A stretch of DNA of 37,997 nucleotides from an uncultured Bacteroidaceae bacterium (GTDB lineage: Bacteria; Bacteroidota; Bacteroidia; Bacteroidales; Bacteroidaceae). Under the pieces are notes generated by a model that saw only the letters and a program-made list of their open reading frames with translations, had not been told where the DNA came from and searched no databases. Numbering within the stretch: the stretch's first letter is position 1; the number at the start of each line of letters is the position of its first letter. A program made the translations under genes and the position numbers. The DNA is taken from the NCBI GenBank assembly GCA_905233765.1, contig CAJOCU010000022.1, forward strand, positions 1-37,997. Direction: 5' to 3'. Below are positions 1 through 6,053 of the stretch, piece after piece.

Positions 1-1
1 T

Positions 2-220
2 GCCGCTCAGGTCGCTCTCCGTTGGCTCACCCAGCGTGGCATCGTGGCTATTCCTAAGTCGAGCCATAAGGAGCGCATGGCGCAGAACATCGACATCTTC
101 GACTTCACGCTGAGTGACGATGATATGGCTCAGATTGCCAAGATGAACCAGCATGACGCTGGTACCAGAAATTTCGGTGACCCGCAGTTTGTGAAGTATC
201 TTATTGAGACTTACGGATAA
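2..220 (+). CDS. aldo/keto reductase, C-terminal part (5' end outside window)
   Basis: The first 72 codons visible form the C-terminal end of an aldo/keto reductase, an NADPH-dependent cytosolic oxidoreductase with a TIM barrel. The segment WLTQRGIVAIPKSS is the family's late NADP-binding motif (IPKS), followed by the usual HKERMAQNIDIFDFTLSDDD helix region and a short C-terminal tail ending at the TAA at 218-220. The substrate cannot be told from this fragment. The stop codon is followed at once by the start of a decayed gene at 222, so the two were probably co-transcribed once. Confidence 0.9.
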   Translation, partial: AAQVALRWLTQRGIVAIPKSSHKERMAQNIDIFDFTLSDDDMAQIAKMNQHDAGTRNFGDPQFVKYLIETYG

Positions 221-221
221 T

Positions 222-471
222 ATGAAACGAATCGTCTATTTATTTGTAGCATTATTGATGATGGCAACAGCAGATGCACAGACGTTGACAGAGCGTCAAA
301 AGGGATTGGCTGCCTGTGCCTGCCTCATGGCACAGGGTGATATGAATCGTTTGGAGCCCGCCGCAGAAAAACTCATGGTTCCAGCATCTCACCTATCATA
401 AGGATGTTCAGGAAGGAGCCGGTAACGAGTGGTGCGAGCCTGTAGATGATGCTACCTACAATGCGCTGTAA
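222..471 (+). pseudogene. collapsed carboxymuconolactone decarboxylase/cupin fusion gene
   Basis: The ATG at 222 opens a signal peptide-like stretch (MKRIVYLFVALLMMATADAQ) followed by LTERQKGLAACACLMAQGDM, which resembles the start of exported carboxymuconolactone-decarboxylase proteins. That frame ends at 401. From 376, one frame over, the DNA encodes WFQHLTYHKDVQEGAGNEWC and EPVDDATYNAL before TAA at 469. This second part resembles the C-terminal end of the cupin domain that is fused to such decarboxylases in many Bacteroidetes. Such fusions run to roughly 270 residues; here about 83 codons remain in two frames. I infer a large internal deletion plus frame change, leaving only both ends. 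The assignment rests on motif memory. Confidence 0.65.
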
Positions 472-571
472 TGATTATTAAACAACAATGAAACAAGTGT
501 TCTATTGGAAGAGTTCGGCAAGGTGATGGCCGAGGGTGGCGCAGGGCTCATCATCTCCAGTATTTCCTTCA

Positions 572-935
572 CTTTTTCACAAGTGATAAAACATTTTGCC
601 ACTGGTGACAAAACTTTTTGCCACTGGTGGCAAAATACTTTCTCACCAGTGAGAAAAACAATAAGAGCATGGTCTTGTGACACGAAGACCATGCTCTTAT
701 GGCCGAAGGACCTTGCTCTTACAGCGAGTTCCACCAGTGGAACACGCCAGAAGGGCCTGTCCTTATTCGCAGAAGGGCCTGTCCTTCCGAGTGGACCACC
801 ATGGTGATCCACCCAACACACCATGGGGCATCTGTCAACCCTCTATAGTGTCTCGCACAACCCTCTACAGTGTCTCGCCAAACCCTCTACAGTGTCTCGC
901 ACAACCCTCTATAGTGTCTCGCCAAACCCTCTATA
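572..935. repeat. 22-bp-period array of dyad-symmetric, sequence-diverse units
   Basis: From 572 the DNA splits into consecutive 22-bp units starting at 572, 594, 616, 638, 660, 682, 704, 726, 748, 770, 792, 814, 836, 858, 880 and 902, with a seventeenth breaking down after about 935. The first twelve units all carry C at unit position 9 and G at position 12 around the centre (CNNG). Many are near-palindromes, such as TTTTGCCACTGGTGGCAAAA (616) and GTTCCACCAGTGGAAC (728). The last four are almost identical copies of a CAACCCTCTATAGTGTCTCG unit. Units 748 and 770 share 17 bases. Because 22 is not a multiple of three, the open frames crossing it are probably not real genes. It fills the gap between two decayed genes (472-941). 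Confidence 0.85.
661..700. repeat. 16-bp perfect inverted repeat within the 22-bp array
   Basis: Bases 661-676 and 685-700 are exact reverse complements (ATAAGAGCATGGTCTT) separated by eight bases. In terms of the array, the units starting at 660 and 682 are inverted copies of each other. Transcribed, this would make a strong hairpin, but no T-run follows, so it is not a typical terminator. Confidence 0.85.
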
Positions 936-941
936 AGCTCA

Positions 942-1877
942 CCGCTCGCCTATAGCGGCATCACACCTTACAATTATGGTGTCGAATACGGCGGCGTCTG
1001 TTACAGCCATGTGCTGGCGCTGGACGACAACGGCGACTACAGCGACGATGCACTGGCGGCTTATGAGGGTTGCATCTTCGACGTCATATTGCGTGGCCGC
1101 ACATTCTATCGTGATGGCGACTGGAACACGATGTGCCTGCCTTTCGATGTCACCGATTTCACGGGAACGATATTCAAGGGTGAAGGTCGGAAAATACGCG
1201 AGATGGATATCGATCGAGGCTACTATTTGGACGGCATAGAGGACGTTCTACATTACCGCCATACAGGCTACCGCACTGAAGACCATAAGCTCTACCTTTT
1301 CTTCAAGGAGACCACCCGTGTGTACGCTGGTACGCCCTATATCGTGAAATGGACGAGACCCGATGGCTATGATCCCAACGCCCCCGGCACCTACGACTAT
1401 CCCGATCCCATCTTCCGCAACGTGACCATCAACAGCACGTTGCATCCGGTCACTTCTATTAGTCGTGAAGGCTACGTCGATGGCGCTGTCACCTTCACGC
1501 CCACCTACGGTCCTGTCTCGCGCGACAATCAGGACCGCAGCCTCCTGCTCCTGGGAGCAGCCAACACGCTCTACTACCCCTATGGCAACGGCACCGCTAC
1601 GGTCAAACCCTTCCGCGCCTACTTCCAGCTCAACAACGGCCTGCAGATGGCGGAAGAGAGCGGTAGTGCAGGTTATGACGACTTCGTGCCCGAAGGCGGC
1701 GGCGATGTCAAAGCCTTCGCCATTGATGTGGAAGGAGGCGCTGACGGCATCCGTTCTATTGACAATGAACAATTAACAGTGAACAATGCTGAGATGTATA
1801 ATCTCGCCGGCCAGCGTCTGAGCCGCCTGCAGAAAGGCGTGAATATCGTCAACGGAAAGAAGGTAATGGTTAAGTAA
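942..1877 (+). pseudogene. surface protein remnant, N-terminus missing
   Basis: The frame is open from the stop at 912-914 to TAA at 1875-1877 and reads as protein from about 942 (SPLAYSGITPYNYGVEYGG). It contains DGDWNTMCLPFDV, a motif I associate with C-terminal regions of secreted Prevotella surface proteins. It ends in EMYNLAGQRLSRLQKG followed by VNIVNGKKVMVK, very like the tail of the large protein at 2433-5702. No signal peptide or convincing start codon exists: a GTG at 1011 is the only early start and would cut into the conserved part. The frame runs directly into the 22-bp array upstream. I read it as the C-terminal third of a gene whose 5' part has been lost or replaced. Confidence 0.7.
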
Positions 1878-1896
1878 AAGAGAATAAGAGAAAAGT

Positions 1897-2082
1897 ATGA
1901 AAAAAATATATCTTGTACCTGCAATACAGGTGGTGGAACTGCAACTCACGAATTCAATGCTCACCACCAGCGCCACCGATGTCGCGGGCAATGTCGGCCT
2001 CCAATATGGCGGTGGCACCAGTGGCAACGTCAGCTCCCGCACGAAAGAAGCCGGCGACTGGGATATCTGGGACGAAGAGTAA
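1897..2082 (+). CDS. small MKKIY...DWDIW family protein
   Basis: A 61-residue protein beginning 19 bp after the surface-protein remnant. It starts MKKIYLVPAIQVVELQLT and ends GDWDIWDEE. There is no signal peptide, membrane segment or known domain. Small proteins with an MKKxYxxPxxxVxE start are common next to surface or secreted protein genes in Prevotella and Bacteroides; their role is unknown to me. A clear paralogue sits on the other strand at 2174-2338, also just downstream of a surface-protein gene. The middle is Gly/Ser/Thr-rich and low in hydrophobic residues, so probably disordered. The GC-rich terminator at 2103-2137 follows its stop. Confidence 0.75.
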   Translation: MKKIYLVPAIQVVELQLTNSMLTTSATDVAGNVGLQYGGGTSGNVSSRTKEAGDWDIWDEE

Positions 2083-2102
2083 TCGCTAACCCTCACACAC
2101 AC

Positions 2103-2137
2103 CGCGCCCTGCAACTCCACCAGAGCTGCAGGGCGCG
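2103..2137. terminator. bidirectional terminator between convergent small genes
   Basis: An 11-bp perfect stem (CGCGCCCTGCA at 2103-2113 with its complement at 2127-2137) and a 13-base loop, followed on the plus strand by TTCTATATATTTATT. It lies between the stops of two convergent genes (2082 plus, 2174 minus). Confidence 0.8.
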
Positions 2138-2173
2138 TTCTATATATTTATTATTTCCTATGATGCTTGCACA

Positions 2174-2338
2174 TCATTCCCAAATGTCCCAGTCGTTTTG
2201 TTCTTTGGTTCCGAAAGAACCGGGGGCTACGCCGTCATCTGTCTTGTCAATATTTGCATTGGGCTCACTACCTGCGATGATTTGGGTGAGCTCTATCTCG
2301 TGTACCGCAGTCTGCGGCTGCATATATATCTTTTTCAT
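2174..2338 (-). CDS. small MKKIY...DWDIW family protein (paralogue of 1897-2082)
   Basis: Reading the minus strand from the ATG at 2338 gives a 54-residue protein starting MKKIYMQPQTAVHEIELTQ and ending TKEQNDWDIWE, with TGA at 2176-2174. It shares the MKKIY..P...V.E..LT start and the TKE..DWDIW end with the plus-strand protein at 1897-2082; the middles differ. It lies 94 bp downstream of the large surface-protein gene, the same relative order as the other copy. Function is unknown. The two conserved ends with a variable middle suggest that the ends, not the core, carry the function. Confidence 0.8.
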   Translation of the reverse strand: MKKIYMQPQTAVHEIELTQIIAGSEPNANIDKTDDGVAPGSFGTKEQNDWDIWE

Positions 2339-2373
2339 ATTAGTCAAGAGTTAGAGAATTAGAGAATAAGATA

Positions 2374-2420
2374 ATAAGAAAGGGCACCGCCATTGTTGCA
2401 GGGCTTACGCCCTTTCTTAT
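2374..2420 (-). terminator. stem-loop downstream of the large surface-protein gene
   Basis: A 12-bp perfect stem (ATAAGAAAGGGC at 2374-2385 with its complement at 2409-2420), with a further short stem inside. Read on the minus strand it follows the surface-protein stop at 2433 and is followed by TTATCTTATTC. It lies upstream of the small gene at 2338, so read-through would be needed to co-express the two. Confidence 0.6.
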
Positions 2421-2432
2421 TTCCTTCATTTC

Positions 2433-5400
2433 TTATTTTACCAAGATCTTCTTACCGTTCACGATGTTAATACCGCGCTGCATCTTTTGCAGACGCTGAC
2501 CACCGAGGTTGAAGATTGCCTCCACCTCTTCGCGGGTAGCCTGACGAGTCTCTGTGATGCCAGTGGTTTCATCCTCGAAGACGAACGTGAAGTTTTTCAC
2601 TTCTGCAGGAATGCTCGTTGCAAGAATATAAGCCTTGCCAGCGGGGATGTTGCCGGCTTCACTGCTCTTCACAAACTTGTTGCCTGAGAGACCATAGACG
2701 GCATTTGCTGCAACATTGGTCGGAGCGGTGGTACCTACGAGATAGTTGTTATTCTCGCCATCACCATCTTCGTTATCGAACTCAATAGTTCCATCAGCAA
2801 AGGCGATTGTTGCGTTTGTCGCAACGCCGCCAGCATTCTTGTTGTAGAGCAGCACACCTTGTCCACCCTTGATTTTCTCTGTAATCTTCTTAAAGGTAAT
2901 GGTGCCGTCTGCAGCGATATCGTTCACACGCCAAGCGGTGTAGCCAGATGTTGAGCTGAAGTCAATGGGATTCACAGAGCAGTAAGTTGCAAGCCCATAT
3001 GTATTCAGTTTGACAGTGGCAGTGGGATCTTCTTCGTAGAAGACCTTGACTTCGTCGAGGAAGAATCGCTTGTTAGCACCACTGGTAGAGAAAGTTATCG
3101 TTACAGGATCTGATTCGTCAGTGACAATAACCTTGAGAGTATATGATGTCCATTCTCCCTTAACCGTTGTTACAGAAGAAACGGTGGCGGTATTTGCCTC
3201 ATTCTTTATCGTTGCATTAGATGCAGATACACTTAACGAGGTTCCTTCACCATCTTTGTCCCAAGCACCAGCTTTGAAAGTCAAGGTATATATGATACCC
3301 TCTTCTAAATCAATGCTAGGCGTTGTTGCAGAACCACCGGCACTACTTGTACCAAACTTTGCACATTTGTTTGCACCTTTAGCATTAGTGAAGCTCCAGC
3401 CTGTTGCTGTGTGAGTACCAGCAGTTATTGTTGCTGATGCAATAGAACCATTCCACTTATCATCGTTGCCACCAGTATTCCCATCTTCTCCTGTGCAGCC
3501 ATTAAACGTTTCTTCGAAAACTTTCACTTCAGGACTCGGTGCCTTTGTGCTTCCTGCGGGTACGGTAAACTCAACATCGCAGTTAGCCTGAGCCGTAGCA
3601 AGATAATACGTACCTGTTCCAGCTGTTACGGTGATTCTAGCAGAACCAACAGCAACAGGAGTAACAGTAACGGTAGTACCATCAACGCTAACAGTAGCAA
3701 CAGATTCGTTGTTTGATTCAGCACTGACCGAACCATCATAGTTGTCTGTGGGAATGGTTGCTGCTATATCGAAGGTTGAAGCCGAGAATGCAATAGTTTT
3801 CGATGTTGGGTCGAGGCTGATGCTATTTGTGCCATTTACGGTAACCGCGACCTCCTGTGAAGCTGGCTTATAGTTGGCTGCATTGCCGCCAGTTGGGGTA
3901 GCCGTAATTGTTACCGTTGTAGCACCTACGCCAGCACCAGTGTAGTTTCCATCTGTGATACTAAACACATCAGAATTTGCAGATTCATAAGAGTAGGTAA
4001 TTGAACCAGTGAATCCGTCTGTAGCAGTCGATGTCGCAGCGAGAGCCCCATTATTACCCTTGAGGATAGTATTGGCAGAAGTCAAGTCAATACCTGTAGC
4101 GCAAACCGAGCGGTTGTCTGTTACATTGACAGTTACGGTCTTGTTGCCACTTGCCTTATAGTCATCATCAGCAGCCTGACTGATGGTGATAGTGGCTGCA
4201 CCAGCGCCAACGGCAGTGATAACACCAGCAGCAGAAACAGTTGCCACACCCGTTGCATTTGACTCGAAGCTCATAGCACCTGTAGAAGTCGTTGTCCATG
4301 TGATGTTGCTCGTGGGATTTAATTCAGCAGAAGTAATCTCCAAAGCAACGGGAGCAGAAGAGGTGATTGTCAGGTCAGAATTGGCTTTACGCTTGAATGA
4401 TGTTATTTGACTGCCTTCTGAGAACTCATATGTTGTTTTGTTATAAAGGAGAATATCTCCTCTGACAGTTACAATATCGCCGACTTGAATGTCTGATGTA
4501 CCCGAGAAAGAAGCGCCATTTAAGCCAAGACCTCTGTAAATTTGGAATCTATTAGTTGTTGTTCCATCAGCAGAAATATAATAGGTTAATTTACTTGAAC
4601 TATAATAATTCGATCCACCATTGCATACAATACCTGAGACATATACATCTGATGTTGTTCCAGAATTATCGATAGCATACATCGCCTCTGCCACAGTATA
4701 GGGTCGCTCTGAGGAGCCAGGAGCGGCCGTTACAGTAAGTCCAGTGACACTGACCGTTTCCCCCATAAACGTGCCTGTAACAGAAGTTGTGCCCTTTGTC
4801 AGCGGGTCTGGTGTCCAAGCCACTGATGTAGTGACGTCCTCATTAGACTCATCGTTGTATGTGGCTGTTACCTCCAAGCCCGTTGGATCGAAACTTTCAC
4901 CGGCGTAATATGTTGTTTTAGTAGGAGTTCCGGTTTTCGATAGTTCTGTAATTGTCTTTGCATTCCACTTCGCATAAAGAGTTGTGTTGGAAGAGATCGA
5001 GAATGTTTCACCCGCATCGTAGTTGTCACCTGTACCATCTGCCTTGGTGTTCCATCCGCCAAAGACGTAGCCAGATTTTGCCAAGCTACCGGTGTTACCC
5101 TTTACTGTGACTGTAGCACCAGACGCATAAGGACTACTTGCGTCAGTAGGTACTGTACCAGAAGTTGCACCATTGGCGTTGTAGGTTACTGTAAAACCTG
5201 CTGCATAGGTAATTTTACAACTTACAAGATAAATACTATTTGTCGAAGTCTCTAGGGTTATCTTCACATTACCAGTTTGAGGTGTGGCATACGAATATGT
5301 AAGCGTAAAATTTGCAGTTCTACCATCGGAAGAACCAGAATAACCCCAAATTTTTGATGTTTCGGCATTTGTGCCAATTTTTACTTTTGCTGTACCACTT

Positions 5401-5702
5401 CCTGCTGACTTGTTTGTATTGTAGGTAAGGACAATTGCTGAGATGTTACTGAAAGATGTGGGAGACGTTCCATTCGCGCCAGAAGCAGTCGTGGTAACCT
5501 GGATTCCATTGTTACTGAATCCTGCTCCATCAGCTCCACTAGTCCAGTTAGCCGCAGACCCACCAACAGTCGCAGTCCAACTTTTTGAGGTAAACGTGTA
5601 TGTGATATCCGTTGCCCACGCACTTCCCGTGAACACGGCGCACATCACAGCGACGAGCATCATCGCTCGCAGTTTGATTGAATTAAGTAGTTTTTGTTTC
5701 AT
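2433..5702 (-). CDS. large multi-domain secreted surface protein
   Basis: A 1089-residue exported protein. Residues 1-30 are a signal peptide (KLRAMMLVAVMCAVFTGSAWA). Residues about 172-247 match the Listeria-Bacteroides (InlB B) repeat, with YNANGATSGTVP and SGYVFGGWNTKADGTG. About 250-325 look like a bacterial Ig-like domain (YYAGESFDPTGLEVTATYND). About 330-440 resemble an OB-fold-like module with RPYTVAEAMYAI and DIQVGDIVTVRGDILLYN. After 450 come several Ser/Thr-rich Ig-like domains and a beta-rich domain near 740-880. The C-terminus, NLGGQRLQKMQRGINIVNGK, is probably a sorting or anchoring tail. It is likely a cell-surface adhesin or carbohydrate-binding protein; no catalytic site is evident. 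It has its own promoter at 5831-5863 and a small partner gene downstream. The domain calls are from motif recognition. Confidence 0.85.
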   Translation of the reverse strand: MKQKLLNSIKLRAMMLVAVMCAVFTGSAWATDITYTFTSKSWTATVGGSAANWTSGADGAGFSNNGIQVTTTASGANGTSPTSFSNISAIVLTYNTNKSAGSGTAKVKIGTNAETSKIWGYSGSSDGRTANFTLTYSYATPQTGNVKITLETSTNSIYLVSCKITYAAGFTVTYNANGATSGTVPTDASSPYASGATVTVKGNTGSLAKSGYVFGGWNTKADGTGDNYDAGETFSISSNTTLYAKWNAKTITELSKTGTPTKTTYYAGESFDPTGLEVTATYNDESNEDVTTSVAWTPDPLTKGTTSVTGTFMGETVSVTGLTVTAAPGSSERPYTVAEAMYAIDNSGTTSDVYVSGIVCNGGSNYYSSSKLTYYISADGTTTNRFQIYRGLGLNGASFSGTSDIQVGDIVTVRGDILLYNKTTYEFSEGSQITSFKRKANSDLTITSSAPVALEITSAELNPTSNITWTTTSTGAMSFESNATGVATVSAAGVITAVGAGAATITISQAADDDYKASGNKTVTVNVTDNRSVCATGIDLTSANTILKGNNGALAATSTATDGFTGSITYSYESANSDVFSITDGNYTGAGVGATTVTITATPTGGNAANYKPASQEVAVTVNGTNSISLDPTSKTIAFSASTFDIAATIPTDNYDGSVSAESNNESVATVSVDGTTVTVTPVAVGSARITVTAGTGTYYLATAQANCDVEFTVPAGSTKAPSPEVKVFEETFNGCTGEDGNTGGNDDKWNGSIASATITAGTHTATGWSFTNAKGANKCAKFGTSSAGGSATTPSIDLEEGIIYTLTFKAGAWDKDGEGTSLSVSASNATIKNEANTATVSSVTTVKGEWTSYTLKVIVTDESDPVTITFSTSGANKRFFLDEVKVFYEEDPTATVKLNTYGLATYCSVNPIDFSSTSGYTAWRVNDIAADGTITFKKITEKIKGGQGVLLYNKNAGGVATNATIAFADGTIEFDNEDGDGENNNYLVGTTAPTNVAANAVYGLSGNKFVKSSEAGNIPAGKAYILATSIPAEVKNFTFVFEDETTGITETRQATREEVEAIFNLGGQRLQKMQRGINIVNGKKILVK

Positions 5703-5802
5703 TGTTTTTTGATAAAGTTTAATTATTTAGATTTTAGTTTCTTAGTCCTGAAAGAAATGCTGTAAGATCTATTTGAACGCAGCCAATGCCGTATTCTGAA
5801 CG

Positions 5803-5818
5803 GGGCATCGCTATGCCC
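5803..5818 (-). other. hairpin in the 5' leader of the surface-protein gene
   Basis: GGGCAT and ATGCCC pair around a 4-base loop, inside the roughly 120-base leader between the promoter at 5831-5863 and the ATG at 5702. It could affect mRNA stability or expression; no ligand-binding fold was recognised. Confidence 0.45.
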
Positions 5819-5830
5819 TAAAATCGGGTG

Positions 5831-5863
5831 CAAAGTTACTTAGTTTTGCAGTGAAATGCAAAT
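5831..5863 (-). promoter_or_regulatory. Bacteroidetes promoter for the large surface protein
   Basis: On the minus strand TAACTTTG (5838-5831) matches the -7 consensus TAnnTTTG, and TTTGC (5863-5859) lies about 20 bp upstream as the -33 element. Transcription would start near 5824 and read into the gene at 5702. Confidence 0.65.
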
Positions 5864-5880
5864 TTCCGTTATTTTTTTTT

Positions 5881-5908
5881 TTTGAAATGTGAATTTTGCA
5901 TACCTTTG
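5881..5908 (+). promoter_or_regulatory. orphan rightward promoter
   Basis: TACCTTTG (5901-5908) fits the -7 consensus, with TTTG at 5881-5884 at about the right distance. No plus-strand gene follows: the next coding sequence is the convergent ABC-F gene ending at 6054. The predicted start is near 5914. Confidence 0.6.
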
Positions 5909-5913
5909 CAGCC

Positions 5914-6030
5914 GCAAAGACAAATGACCTCCCACGAGGGACCTTGTCGATGCAACCTTCATCTGTTTCATTGCAGATAAAGGATATGAGTTAGAAGGGG
6001 TGATGTGTTGTGAAACACGTCACCCTCATT
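5914..6030 (+). ncRNA. possible small RNA (or 14-codon reading frame)
   Basis: The orphan promoter at 5881-5908 and the hairpin at 5998-6025 define a transcript of about 115 bases. Inside it GGACCTTGT (5939-5947) could pair with ACAAGGTCC just beyond the hairpin (6039-6047). A short frame, ATG at 5950 to TAG at 5994, would encode MQPSSVSLQIKDMS; nothing supports its translation. I recognise no Rfam family. The rest of the 5703-6053 gap holds only the two promoters and the surface-protein leader. Confidence 0.35.
5998..6025. terminator. hairpin between orphan transcript and ABC-F gene
   Basis: GGGTGATGTGTT (5998-6009) pairs with AACACGTCACCC (6014-6025) over 12 bp with one G-T pair and a GTGA loop, followed on the plus strand by CTCATTTT. 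It could end both the orphan plus transcript and the ABC-F mRNA arriving from the right. Confidence 0.55.
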
Positions 6031-6053
6031 TTGTGGCCACAAGGTCCTGTTGC

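Noticed and set aside
572..935. CRISPR-like array
   Set aside because: Units abut with no repeat/spacer alternation, the units themselves vary, and no cas genes are present.
505..955. Open frames of 92-100 codons on both strands across the repeat region
   Set aside because: They are readings of the 22-bp array; the repeat period breaks the frame pattern expected of real coding DNA.
1011..1877. GTG at 1011 as a true start of a cytosolic protein
   Set aside because: Protein-like sequence continues upstream of it, and a secreted-type tail without signal peptide makes no sense.
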